Source of the DNA: Verrucomicrobiota bacterium
Lineage (GTDB): Bacteria > Verrucomicrobiota > Verrucomicrobiia > Opitutales > Opitutaceae
Assembly (NCBI GenBank): GCA_023457715.1
Contig: JAEWKR010000054.1
Coordinates: forward strand, 1-18,220
Direction: 5' to 3'
Length of the DNA stretch: 18,220 nt
This document shows positions 1 through 7,551 of the stretch, in pieces. Numbering within the stretch: the first letter of the stretch is position 1; every line of letters starts with the position of its first letter. The notes under the pieces were generated by a model that worked only from the letters and a program-made list of their open reading frames with translations, had not been told where the DNA came from and searched no databases. Both the position numbers and the translations under genes were made by a program.

Positions 1-58
1 CGCCCCCCGCCATGCCCCGAGCCTGGCGGGGTAGGGGGGAGCGCCCGCGAGACGATCC
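1..58. repeat. REP-like palindrome, right part (GTCTCGC family), cut by window edge
   Basis: Bases 36-58 match, on the reverse strand, the arm found at 9676-9698 and 15713-15735, with one difference in 23 (GCGGGCG where the others have GCTGGCG). The inner part forms its own hairpin: CCCCGCCA at 5-12 pairs with TGGCGGGG at 24-31. The loop contains CCCGAGCCT, which also occurs in the loop of the copy after the helicase. The missing left arm presumably lies just outside the window. Homology within the window is seen directly; calling it a REP-like element is inference. Confidence 0.75.
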
Positions 59-74
59 GAGGGTCGGGCGCGGC

Positions 75-92
75 GGTAACGTCGCCGTTACC
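75..92. repeat. Small hairpin upstream of the dsbD-like gene
   Basis: GGTAACG (75-81) and CGTTACC (86-92) form a perfect 7-bp stem with a TCGC tetraloop, about 100 bases before the first gene. No T-run follows, so a simple intrinsic terminator is not indicated. It could be part of the neighbouring palindromic repeat region or a leader structure. Nothing else recognisable is seen between 93 and 188. Confidence 0.4.
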
Positions 93-188
93 ATTTCCGG
101 ACTGCGGCGTCCTGCCGTGCAGCGCTCAGATTGAGCCTGCATCCCCGCGGGTTGCCCCGCACCGTCTTCTCTTTCACCGTACTTCACC

Positions 189-2354
189 ATGCTCCGCGCG
201 GTCCGCTTCCTCCTCCTGCTCGCCCTCACCGTTTCCGCTCCGCTGACCGCGGCGAATCTCTCGTTCGGTGGCGCGGAGGAGTCCCACGCCCGGGCCTCGC
301 TCGTCGCCGCCGACACCGCCGTCCAGCCCGGACGCGAGCTGGTGGTCGCGCTGCGGCTGGTGCACGAACCGCACTGGCACACGTACTGGGTGAATCCAGG
401 AACCGGTTACGCCACCAGCCTGACCTGGAAGCTGCCGCCGGGCTGGAAGGCGGGGGAAATCCAATGGCCCGCCCCCGGCCTGATCCGGGACCGCGCCGGC
501 ACCATCACAGGCAACGGGTACGACGGCGACCTGCTGCTGCCCGTCGTGCTGACGCCTCCCGCCGATCTGAAACCCGGCGAGCGGGTGACGCTCGCCGCCT
601 CCGCGGCATGGCTGGTGTGCTCCGAGGTCTGCATCCCGGGCGAGGCGGAGGTCGAGCTGGTGCTGCCCGTGAGCGCCAACCCGCCCGCGGCCCATGCCGA
701 GTGGGGGCCGAAAATTCGTGAGACGGTGGCTCGCCTTCCCCGGGGGCTCTCCGGCTGGTCCGTCACCGCCACCCGCGAGGGCAAGGTGGCCCGGCTTCAC
801 GTGACCCCACCGGCCGGAAACGCAGCCGCGCCGAAGGATCCGTGGTTCTTCTCGACGGAGGGCGTCATCGCGTTCGACCAGCCCCAGAAAGTGACCGCGG
901 ACGGCCGGGGCGGCTTTACCCTGGAGATGACCCTCGCGGTGGACGCGCCGAAGGATGCCAACCGGCTCCTCGGCGTCCTGACCTCGGAGCAAGGGTGGAA
1001 TCCGGAAGGCACGCTGCGCGGACTCGCGGTGGATGCGCCCTTCGACGGTTCCCCGGCAGGCGGCGGCACGGTCACCTCCGGCCCGACGAACGGCGTCGCT
1101 GCGACCGGAACGTCCGCAGCCGGAGGACTCGGCGGCACGCTGCTCCTGGCGTTCATTGGCGGGTTGATCCTCAACCTGATGCCCTGCGTTTTCCCCGTCA
1201 TCGGGATCAAGATCCTCGGGTTTGTGAACCAGGCCGGTCACGAGCGCGGCCGCGTCGTGGCCCACGGATTGATTTTTGCCCTGGGCGTTTTGCTGTCGTT
1301 CTGGGCGCTGGCCGGCGTGCTCGCCATCCTGCGCGCCAGCGGCGATCAGCTCGGCTGGGGGTTCCAGCTGCAGTCGCCCGCGTTTGTATACGCGCTGGCC
1401 GTGCTGATGCTCGCGTTTGGGATGAACATGAGCGGGGTCTTCGAGTTCGGACTTTCCGCCACGGCGGTCGGCTCGAACCTGCAGATGAAAAGCGGCTACG
1501 CCGGCTCCTTCTTCAGCGGCGTCCTGGCCACCGTCGTCGCCACGCCCTGCAGCGCGCCCTTCCTGGCGCCCGCGCTGGGAGCAGCCCTCGCGGTTTCAAC
1601 CGTGGCCTCTTTCGCCATTTTCACCGCCATCGCGATCGGCCTCGCGACGCCGTACCTGCTGCTTTCCATTTTTCCTGCGGCGGTGAAAGCGCTCCCCCGG
1701 CCGGGAGCGTGGATGGAAACGTTCAAGCAGTTCATGGCGTTTCCCCTTTACGCCACCGCGGCCTATCTGGCCTGGGTGCTCGCCGCCCAGACCACGGAGG
1801 AGGGTTTTCGCGGGGTGCTCTTCAGCTTCGTGCTGATCGCGCTGGCGATCTGGATGTACGGCCGCTGGACCGCTCCCGGCGCGTCCGCCGGTCGCGTCCG
1901 GTTTGGCGTGACCAGCCTGATCCTGGTCGGCGCGCTGGCGCTCTGGGTCGGCTGGCCGCGCGCCCTGCCTGCCGCCACGACGGGCGTGGCGCCCACCGGC
2001 GAGGTGGTCTGGCAGCCCTGGAGCAAGGAAGCGGTGGCCCAGCTCCGTGCGGAAGGACGCATCGTCTACGTGGATTTCACCGCCCGTTGGTGCGCCACCT
2101 GCCAGACCAACAAGAAGCTCGTGTTCGGCAACGGTGAGGTTCTCCGCACCTTCGCCGAAAAGAAGGTCGCCACGCTCCGCGCCGACTGGACCAACCGCGA
2201 CCCGCGCATCACCGCCGAGCTCGCCGCCTATGGGCGCTCCGCCGTGCCGTTCAACCTCCTCTGGCTCCCGGGAAAGGACGATCCGGTGGTGCTGCCGGAG
2301 TTGTTGACGGCGGGAACGGTGCTGGAGGCGATGAAGGGGGGGAAAGGGACGTAA
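189..2354 (+). CDS. dsbD: DsbD/ScsB-type thiol:disulfide interchange protein
   Basis: This 721-residue inner-membrane protein should carry electrons from cytoplasmic thioredoxin to periplasmic thiol proteins. A signal peptide occupies about residues 1-21. An N-terminal periplasmic domain follows (to about 290) with the cysteine pair C144-SEV-C148 typical of DsbD/ScsB alpha domains. The membrane core runs from about 310 to 600 and holds the two redox cysteines in NLMPCVFP (C333) and VATPCSAPF (C454). The C-terminal thioredoxin-like domain has W634-C635-A-T-C638, close to the WCxxC of the DsbD gamma domain. All six cysteines expected of a working relay are therefore present. The ATG at 189 directly precedes the signal peptide; no Shine-Dalgarno is visible. 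The last codons, encoding GGKGT, run into the inverted repeat downstream. The long N-terminal domain resembles ScsB more than classical DsbD, so the partner may be a ScsC- or DsbG-like protein rather than DsbC. The symbol is used at family level. Confidence 0.93.
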   Translation: MLRAVRFLLLLALTVSAPLTAANLSFGGAEESHARASLVAADTAVQPGRELVVALRLVHEPHWHTYWVNPGTGYATSLTWKLPPGWKAGEIQWPAPGLIRDRAGTITGNGYDGDLLLPVVLTPPADLKPGERVTLAASAAWLVCSEVCIPGEAEVELVLPVSANPPAAHAEWGPKIRETVARLPRGLSGWSVTATREGKVARLHVTPPAGNAAAPKDPWFFSTEGVIAFDQPQKVTADGRGGFTLEMTLAVDAPKDANRLLGVLTSEQGWNPEGTLRGLAVDAPFDGSPAGGGTVTSGPTNGVAATGTSAAGGLGGTLLLAFIGGLILNLMPCVFPVIGIKILGFVNQAGHERGRVVAHGLIFALGVLLSFWALAGVLAILRASGDQLGWGFQLQSPAFVYALAVLMLAFGMNMSGVFEFGLSATAVGSNLQMKSGYAGSFFSGVLATVVATPCSAPFLAPALGAALAVSTVASFAIFTAIAIGLATPYLLLSIFPAAVKALPRPGAWMETFKQFMAFPLYATAAYLAWVLAAQTTEEGFRGVLFSFVLIALAIWMYGRWTAPGASAGRVRFGVTSLILVGALALWVGWPRALPAATTGVAPTGEVVWQPWSKEAVAQLRAEGRIVYVDFTARWCATCQTNKKLVFGNGEVLRTFAEKKVATLRADWTNRDPRITAELAAYGRSAVPFNLLWLPGKDDPVVLPELLTAGTVLEAMKGGKGT

Positions 2355-2556
2355 GGGACCTAAAGGACCTAAGGGACCAAAGGGACGCCGCTCCGGTGTA
2401 GCTACGAGCGTGAGCGAATGGATAGGGCGCTTCCACCACTCGCTCACGCTCATAGCTACAGCCGCGTCCCGAATTTCCGCACGTCCCCTTTCGTCCCTTA
2501 GGTCCTTTGCGTCCTTTAGGTCCCTTTCTTCCCTTTCTTCCCTTTCGTCCCTTTCG
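2333..2556. repeat. Nested inverted repeat with 9-bp tandem-unit arms around a REP-like hairpin
   Basis: The left arm (2333-2386) is a run of degenerate units of about 9 bp, AAGGGACCT-like. The right arm (2482-2556) is the matching run in reverse complement, TCCCTTAGG and TCCCTTTC-like. Between them sits a distinct palindrome: 2397-2417 pairs with 2440-2460 over 21 bases with a single difference (arm core GCTACGAGCGTGAGCGA). The left arm starts inside the last codons of the dsbD-like gene. No transposase or other gene lies in the 306-bp gap 2355-2660. The structure could act as a terminator or mRNA 3'-end stabiliser, but no function is shown by sequence alone. Confidence 0.85.
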
Positions 2557-2624
2557 CGACCCGTTCAATTGTAAGTACCGATCCAAACGTCGCTAACGCA
2601 TCGAGCCCCTCCTAACGCTTTACT

Positions 2625-2656
2625 CGGACGACCCGGTCGGAACGATCGACCGTCCG
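2625..2656 (+). promoter_or_regulatory. Possible leader hairpin just before the MATE gene start
   Basis: GGTCG (2635-2639) pairs with CGACC (2647-2651) and CGGAC (2625-2629) with GTCCG (2652-2656). This gives a 10-bp stem with a 5-base bulge on the left side, ending four bases before the ATG. If transcribed it would place the ribosome-binding region in structure. No Shine-Dalgarno is present. The role is inferred from position only. Confidence 0.3.
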
Positions 2657-2660
2657 ACGC

Positions 2661-4046
2661 ATGAAGCCCGTCCAGCCTCCGACACCGACGCTCCTCAGCA
2701 TCGCGTGGCCGATCTTCATTGAACAGACCCTCCGCATCCTGATCGGAACGGTGGATACGTTCATGGTCAGCTATGTGTCCGACGGGGCGGTGGCCGCGCT
2801 GGGGATCGCGCACCAGTTCGTGGTGCTGGCGCTGATCTGTTTCAACTTCATCGGCATCGGGGCCAGCGTGGTGATCACCCATCACATCGGCGCCGGCGAT
2901 CGCGCGGGCGCGGAGAAGATCGTCACCACCGCCATCGCGGTGAACACGTGGATCGGGCTGTTCGCCAGTCTCGTGGCGTTCTTCTTCGCGGAACCGCTGC
3001 TGCGTCTGATGCAGTTGCCCCCGGAACTGATGGGTTACGCCCGGCCCTTCCTGGTGTTCATGGGCGGGACCTTGTTCATGGAGGCGATGAACACCGCCAT
3101 CGGCGCTTCCCTGCGCGCCCATGGCTACACGCGCGATGCCATGGTGGTGACGGTGATCCAGAACGTGCTGAACCTGGCCGCCAGCGGGACGCTGCTGTTC
3201 GGCTGGTTCGGCGCGCCGAAGATGGGCGTGGTCGGCGTCGCCATCGGCAGCGTGTTCAGCCGCGTGGTGGCCAGCATCATCCTGTGGATCCTGCTGGACC
3301 GGCGCCTGCACCTGATGCTGCGCGCGCGCGATTTCGTGGCCCTGCCCCTCGCCCGGCTGAAACGCATCCTGCACATCGGCCTGCCCGCTGCCGGCGAACA
3401 CATGAGCTACTGGCTCTCGCTGATGGTGATCACCAGCTTCGCCGCGCGCCTCGGCGGGGCCAGCTTGGCGACGATGACGTACACGCAAAACGTGCAGCGG
3501 CTCGTCATCCTGTTCAGCGTCTCCCTCGGCCTCGGCACCGAGATTCTGATCGGGCGGCTGATCGGGGCGGGAAAGTTCGACGAAGCGTATCACCAGACGA
3601 TCAAGAGCCTGCGGATCGGGCTCGTCCTGTGCACCGTCGGGATCGTCATCGTCGCGGCGGCCGCGCACCCCCTGATCGACCTGTTCTCGCACGACCCCGT
3701 CATCATCGCGGGCGGCGTCCTGCTGCTGCGGCTCTGCGTGATCTACGAGCCGGGCCGCGTTTTCAACATCGTCATCATCAACGCGCTTCGCGCCACCGGT
3801 GACGCGCGTTTTCCCGTCTACGTCGGCATGATTTCCCAATGGTGCTTCAGCGTGCCGCTGTGCTGGTTCCTGGCGCATCGGATGAATCTGGGACTGCCGG
3901 GCATCTTCGTCGCGATGATGGTCGAGGAATGGTTCCGCGGGCTGATCATGTGGCGCCGCTGGAAGAACCGCACCTGGATGAAATATGCGAAACGGAGCCG
4001 GGCGCAGGTAACGGGGGATGTCGTCCCGCAGGGGATCGAGGGCTGA
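2661..4046 (+). CDS. MATE-family multidrug/Na+ (H+) antiporter
   Basis: This 461-residue integral membrane protein looks like a MATE efflux transporter (NorM/DinF-like), exporting cationic drugs or metabolites in exchange for Na+ or H+. The N-terminus has the family pattern IAWPIFIEQTLRILIGTVDT followed by a segment ending in VSDGAVAALGIAHQF, and the sequence alternates hydrophobic helices across its length, consistent with about twelve membrane segments in two homologous halves. The segment ASLRAHGYTRDAM and the later NALRATGDARFPVY are the paired cytoplasmic-loop motifs (alR..Gd...p) typical of the two MATE halves. Length is usual for the family. The ATG at 2661 puts the first helix about ten residues in and has no Shine-Dalgarno. 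It is on the same strand as the dsbD-like gene, but the 306-bp repeat-filled gap argues against a tight operon. The substrate cannot be read from sequence. Confidence 0.93.
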   Translation: MKPVQPPTPTLLSIAWPIFIEQTLRILIGTVDTFMVSYVSDGAVAALGIAHQFVVLALICFNFIGIGASVVITHHIGAGDRAGAEKIVTTAIAVNTWIGLFASLVAFFFAEPLLRLMQLPPELMGYARPFLVFMGGTLFMEAMNTAIGASLRAHGYTRDAMVVTVIQNVLNLAASGTLLFGWFGAPKMGVVGVAIGSVFSRVVASIILWILLDRRLHLMLRARDFVALPLARLKRILHIGLPAAGEHMSYWLSLMVITSFAARLGGASLATMTYTQNVQRLVILFSVSLGLGTEILIGRLIGAGKFDEAYHQTIKSLRIGLVLCTVGIVIVAAAAHPLIDLFSHDPVIIAGGVLLLRLCVIYEPGRVFNIVIINALRATGDARFPVYVGMISQWCFSVPLCWFLAHRMNLGLPGIFVAMMVEEWFRGLIMWRRWKNRTWMKYAKRSRAQVTGDVVPQGIEG

Positions 4047-4050
4047 GGGT

Positions 4051-4136
4051 ATTTATGAATTACGATTTATGATTGGGCCGGCACAGCCGGCTCTGGAAAT
4101 CATAAATCATAAATCGTAAATCATAAATCGTAAATC
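4051..4136. terminator. AT-rich tandem-unit inverted repeat between convergent genes; likely bidirectional terminator
   Basis: The left arm (4051-4074) and right arm (4098-4136) are built from degenerate 7-bp units of the form ATTTAYG, in opposite orientation. The centre is a perfect hairpin, GCCGGC (4077-4082), loop ACA, GCCGGC (4086-4091). The structure lies exactly between the ends of the MATE gene and the symporter gene and includes the symporter stop codon. A GC-rich stem flanked by AT-rich arms between convergent genes suits termination in both directions; that role is inference. The arms stand out sharply as AT-rich in a GC-rich neighbourhood. Confidence 0.7.
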
Positions 4137-5412
4137 ACCCATCCCTCCCCAGCTCCCCCTCCCACTTCGCCACGACTGCGGTGCCCAGGCAGTTGCCGAG
4201 CACGTTGATCGCGGTGCGGGCCATATCGAGCAGCGCATCGACGCCGAGAATCAGGAAGGCGCCCGCCAGCGGCAGGTGAAACGACTGGAGCGCGGCGATG
4301 AGCACGACGAACGACGCGCGCGGCACGGCCGCGACGCCTTTCGACGTGATCGCCAGCATGGCCATGAGGGCGATCTGCTGCTCCAGGCCAAACGCCACGC
4401 CCGTCGTGGTCGCCGCCGCCTGCGCAACGAACAGCGAGGCCACGGCGAGGTGCAGCGTGGAGCCCGCGAGATTGAACGAGTAGCCGGCCGGCAGGACGAA
4501 GCCGACGATGCCCGGCGGCACCCCGAACCGCTCCATGGCCGCAAAAGCCTTCGGCAGGGCCGCTTCACTGTTGGCCGTGGCGAAGGCGATCGTGAACGGC
4601 TCCCGGACGGCGGCGAGAAAGGGGCGCAGCGGTATCCGGAGCGCCACGACCAGGCCGCCCAAGACCACGAGCGCAAACGCCGCGAGGCCGGCGTACAGCG
4701 TGAGGACCAGCCGGCCGAGGTCCGCCATCGAGCCGATGCCCTGCTGCGCCACGGTCACCGCAATCGCCGCCCCCACGCCGAGCGGAGCGAAGCGCATGAT
4801 CAGGTCGGCAAACTTGAGCATCACCTGCGCCAGGCTGCCACAAAACGCCAGCACGGGACGCCCCGCCTGGCCCGCCGCGATGACTGCCGCCGCAAACAGC
4901 ACCGAGAACACCACGATCTGGAGCACGTCGTTGCGGGCCATCGCATCGAACACGCTGGTCGGGAACATGTGCACCAGCGTTTCGGCCATGGTCTTCGGCC
5001 GGGCGAGCCCTGCCGTGGAGGCTTCTGCCGGCAGGACCACGCCGGCACCCGGTTGAAAGAGATTCGCCGCCAGCATGCCGATGGCCAGGGCGAGCACCGT
5101 CATGGCGGCAAAATAGACGACGGCCTTGGCGCCGACGCGGCCCACGCGGCGCGCGTCGCCGGCCCCGCCCATGCCTTGCACCACCGTCGCGAAGATCAAC
5201 GGCGCGATCATCGCCTTGATCAGATGCAGGAAGATATCGCGCGGAACGATCAGCCAGGTGATCCACCGTTTGGCGGTTGCGGGCTCGAGCCCATGCACCC
5301 ACCAGCCGACGAGCACGCCAATCACCAGCCCGATCAGGATCTGGTGCGTGAGCGAAATCCGGATGCGCGACACCGGTGCGGCGGGGCCTGGCGTGGGGGA
5401 AGACGCATCCAT
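4135..5412 (-). CDS. DAACS-family dicarboxylate/glutamate:cation symporter
   Basis: A protein of 425 residues from the ATG at 5412, matching the DAACS family (GltP, DctA) that imports glutamate, aspartate or C4-dicarboxylates with H+ or Na+. Diagnostic segments are MIAPLIFATVVQGM, TANSEAALPKA (the serine-rich hairpin-loop region, here NSE), VLPAGYSFNLAGST and ITSKGVAAVPRASFVVL, in family order. About eight membrane helices and two re-entrant hairpins are expected. The reading frame stays open for 65 codons further upstream, but that stretch translates the GGGTTTT-type repeat into low-complexity protein, so I start at MDASSP, just ahead of the first helix. No Shine-Dalgarno is seen. It lies downstream of the epimerase gene on the same strand, separated by about 200 bases of inverted repeat. 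The asparagine in TANSEA where many relatives have a second serine may affect substrate choice. Confidence 0.92.
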   Translation of the reverse strand: MDASSPTPGPAAPVSRIRISLTHQILIGLVIGVLVGWWVHGLEPATAKRWITWLIVPRDIFLHLIKAMIAPLIFATVVQGMGGAGDARRVGRVGAKAVVYFAAMTVLALAIGMLAANLFQPGAGVVLPAEASTAGLARPKTMAETLVHMFPTSVFDAMARNDVLQIVVFSVLFAAAVIAAGQAGRPVLAFCGSLAQVMLKFADLIMRFAPLGVGAAIAVTVAQQGIGSMADLGRLVLTLYAGLAAFALVVLGGLVVALRIPLRPFLAAVREPFTIAFATANSEAALPKAFAAMERFGVPPGIVGFVLPAGYSFNLAGSTLHLAVASLFVAQAAATTTGVAFGLEQQIALMAMLAITSKGVAAVPRASFVVLIAALQSFHLPLAGAFLILGVDALLDMARTAINVLGNCLGTAVVAKWEGELGRDG

Positions 5413-5469
5413 GCGGAGACGTTTGATACGGACGCAGCCGGGGTGGCAAGACGAGGGAGGCCGTTCCCG

Positions 5470-5611
5470 GGGTTGGGTTTGGGGTTTTGGGTTTTGGGTT
5501 TTGAGTTTTGAGTTTGGAGTTTTGGGTTCCGCTGCCAGCGGCGTTCTCGTGAACGCGGTTCGGATCCCCCAAACCCAAAACCCAAAACTCAAAACCCGAA
5601 ACCCCAAACCC
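5470..5611. repeat. Telomere-like GGGTTTT tandem-unit inverted repeat with central hairpins
   Basis: The left arm (5470-5529) is a run of 7-bp units GGGTTTT/GAGTTTT/GGGTTTG. The right arm (5566-5611) is the same run in reverse complement (AAAACCC units) and touches the stop codon of the epimerase gene. The centre holds two short hairpins: CCGCT-GCC-AGCGG (5529-5541) and GCGTTC-TCGT-GAACGC (5541-5556). G-rich runs of three and four G separated by short spacers make a G-quadruplex possible on the strand carrying the left arm. No gene is present from 5413 to 5610. Confidence 0.88.
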
Positions 5612-6939
5612 TACTCCATCCCCTCCAGCCGCTCGATGACCTCCAGGCAGGCGCGTGCGTTGTGATACGGGCACTTCCAGGGGGTCAGCTTGGGGCGCGA
5701 CGCCGGCTTTCCCTCACGCGACACCGTCTCGTGCCAGTCGCCATGCCGCCGATCGATGAAGGTCGACTGGATGTACGACCACGTTTTGCGAGCCTGGGCA
5801 TAGAAACGCCCCTCCCCCGAGAGCTGATACGCGCTCAAAAAGCCCACCACCGCCTCGGCCTGCGGCCACCAGTCCTTGTTCGCGTTGGTCACGCCATGCG
5901 GCCCGCCTTCGTTCAACACGCCGCCGTCGGGATCCACGCCCTCGGCGAGGGTCACCCGCGCCATTGCCAGGCCCATCTCCCGCGCGCGCCGGAGCAGCGC
6001 CTCATCGCCCAGCACGGTCGCCGCCTCGACCACGAGCCAGCTCAACTCGATGTCGTGGCCGTATGAATACTCCTCCGACACGAGAGTCCAGTCATCCTGA
6101 AAGAACAGTCCGAGATGGCGGGTCCGGGGGTCGATGATCTTCGTGAGCATCAGTTCCAGCAGCGCCCGCAGATCGGATTTGAGGCCCTCATCCGGCCAGA
6201 CCCGCAAAAGGTTCGTGTACGCCTCCAGCACATGAATGTGCGTGTTCTGCGATTTCGGTCCGGTCCCGCCCAGGATGCTGCCCTTGCCGTGGGGGGCACG
6301 CCGCCAGTCTCGCGTGAACTCCTCGAAATAACCCCCGTGCCGGTGGTCGCGGGCTTTCTCCTCCACGAGTCGGTAGAGCGCGATCGCCCGTTTCAGCGCC
6401 TCCGGATCCCGTGTGGCGCGGTGATATTCCGCCAGCCCGTAGATCGCAAAGGAATGATTGTAGACATGCTTGGTCGCGCTCACCGGCCTGCCGGTGGCGT
6501 CGACCGTCCAGAACACGCCCCCCTCCTCCTTGTCCCAGCCCCGTTCGAGCAGCTCGCGCAGCGCCCATTGCGCCATTTCGAGATAGTCCGCGTTTGGCCA
6601 CCGGCGGTGGGCAGCGGAGAAGGTCCAAAGCAGACGACTCGTCAGCAGGACGCCGCGCGGCGCATCCGATTCCACTTCCAGTTCGGGTCCGATCCGTCCG
6701 TGGAACCCGCCGCGCCGGCGGTCGCGAGCGTGCTCGAGCCAGAAAGGGAGAATGTTGTGCCGCAACTCGCGCTCGGCGTCGTGCGCCCAGGCCGCGCGGT
6801 CGGCGGTGGTCGACGGATCGCTGCGCGAGGCCGGACGCTCCCCGCCCGGAAGGGATGGCGCGGCGCCGGAAGGTGCGACACCTGCCGCCAAAACCGAACC
6901 CGCTGACGTCAACCCCGCAATCACGGCCGCTTTCAACAT
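5611..6939 (-). CDS. AGE-family epimerase, cellobiose 2-epimerase-like, with signal peptide
   Basis: This 442-residue protein resembles cellobiose 2-epimerase, an (alpha/alpha)6-barrel enzyme that epimerises the reducing-end glucose of beta-1,4-disaccharides. Matching segments are HSFAIYGLAEYHRA, GPKSQNTHIHVLEAYTNLLR, SYGHDIELSWLVVEAA, NKDWWPQAEAVVGF and WKCPYHNARACLEV. Three histidines, H236, H295 and H426, have spacings of 59 and 131 residues, the same as I recall for the catalytic histidines of the Ruminococcus albus enzyme. The start at 6939 gives a signal-like leader (MLKAAVIAGLTSAGSVLAAG) and then a small-residue/proline-rich linker before the barrel at about residue 50. Most characterised cellobiose epimerases lack a leader. 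An ATG 105 bases upstream would add an arginine-rich stretch and destroy the leader, so I reject it. No Shine-Dalgarno is seen. N-acylglucosamine 2-epimerase or mannose isomerase activity is less likely but possible. Confidence 0.88.
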   Translation of the reverse strand: MLKAAVIAGLTSAGSVLAAGVAPSGAAPSLPGGERPASRSDPSTTADRAAWAHDAERELRHNILPFWLEHARDRRRGGFHGRIGPELEVESDAPRGVLLTSRLLWTFSAAHRRWPNADYLEMAQWALRELLERGWDKEEGGVFWTVDATGRPVSATKHVYNHSFAIYGLAEYHRATRDPEALKRAIALYRLVEEKARDHRHGGYFEEFTRDWRRAPHGKGSILGGTGPKSQNTHIHVLEAYTNLLRVWPDEGLKSDLRALLELMLTKIIDPRTRHLGLFFQDDWTLVSEEYSYGHDIELSWLVVEAATVLGDEALLRRAREMGLAMARVTLAEGVDPDGGVLNEGGPHGVTNANKDWWPQAEAVVGFLSAYQLSGEGRFYAQARKTWSYIQSTFIDRRHGDWHETVSREGKPASRPKLTPWKCPYHNARACLEVIERLEGME

Positions 6940-7078
6940 GAGGGGACCAGCGCAATTCACCCCCGCCCGCAAGGCAAGCCGGGGCCCACGAGAACAACGG
7001 TGAACGGCCGGCTGACTTCCCCGCAGCCCTGCTCGAGAGAACATGGATTGGGCGCGGTCGCCTCCCGCCAGCCAGTGA

Positions 7079-7100
7079 GCCTCGTTCTCGCGAACGAGGC
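7079..7100. terminator. Perfect hairpin downstream of the small exported protein gene
   Basis: GCCTCGTTC (7079-7087) and GAACGAGGC (7092-7100) form a perfect 9-bp stem with a TCGC loop. It lies 11 bases past the stop codon of the leftward BamE/SmpA-like gene, a good position for a transcription end, although no T-run follows on that strand. The inner part GTTCTCGYGAAC is also present in the hairpin at 5541-5556, so it may be a repeat family member as well. Confidence 0.5.
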
Positions 7101-7111
7101 CCCGCGGGCGC

Positions 7112-7399
7112 TTACGTACTCCGCCGCGTCGCGTCCGTGCGGGGGTGGTTTGCCTGGCCTTCCCGGATCGGCCGTGCCGCCGGCGCGCTGTAATAGCTCA
7201 GCCGGCCGCGATAAAACTCGATGTACCCGCGATGGTCGTAGGTCCATATCTCCGCTCCGCCCTTGCCGCGGTTCTGCAGGATCGGATGTCCGACGCAGCG
7301 GCGCACGGTGCTCTGATCCATCCCGGGCCTCAAGTCCGCCCAGCCGGCTTGCGCCGAGGCGCACACCAGGAGGAAAAGACCGCAGACCAACGCTTTCAT
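7112..7399 (-). CDS. Small exported protein, BamE/SmpA-OmlA-like fold
   Basis: A protein of 95 residues from the ATG at 7399. It opens with a clear signal peptide, MKALVCGLFLLVCASAQA, probably cut after AQA, and no lipobox cysteine follows, so it should be soluble in the periplasm. The mature part, WADLRPGMDQSTVRRCVGHP, then EIWTYDHRGYIEFYRGRLSYY, follows the pattern of the small SmpA/OmlA/BamE fold (LRpGM...V...lG.P, then W.Y...G.i.F..GrL). The C-terminal 25 residues are polar and look disordered. A single mature cysteine could form intermolecular disulfides. The frame is open 19 codons further upstream, but the start at 7399 gives the signal peptide directly, with a weak ACAGGT just before it. 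It is divergent from the helicase gene. The exact role is unknown; the fold call rests on pattern only. Confidence 0.7.
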   Translation of the reverse strand: MKALVCGLFLLVCASAQAGWADLRPGMDQSTVRRCVGHPILQNRGKGGAEIWTYDHRGYIEFYRGRLSYYSAPAARPIREGQANHPRTDATRRST

Positions 7400-7551
7400 A
7401 CCTGTCAGATCGACCGCGTCGGCCGCCGCTGCAAGCCGCGCGGCAGGTAGGCGCATCTCTTATGTTCTTTTAACCAAAGCTCATGCGATTCCCGCGGCGC
7501 CAGGGCGTCGCGACCGTTTGACGCGGGAAAATCCCGGGGCACGCTACCCGT

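Noticed and set aside
2341..2556. CRISPR array suggested by repeated AAGGGACC units
   Set aside because: Units are about 9 bp with no unique spacers, are degenerate, and reverse orientation in the middle; no cas genes are present.
2565..3878. A 437-codon minus frame opposite the MATE gene
   Set aside because: Its D/H/Q/R-rich translation is the usual reverse-complement image of a membrane protein gene; no family resemblance.
5413..5607. N-terminal extension of the symporter
   Set aside because: The 65 extra residues are the translation of the GGGTTTT repeat and its hairpins; the ATG at 5412 sits right before the first conserved helix.
7518..7546. TTGACG (7518-7523) as a -35 box for the helicase gene
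   Set aside because: The region 17 bases downstream (GCTACC) is a poor -10 box and would place the start of transcription at the start codon; possible leaderless transcript but not supportable.
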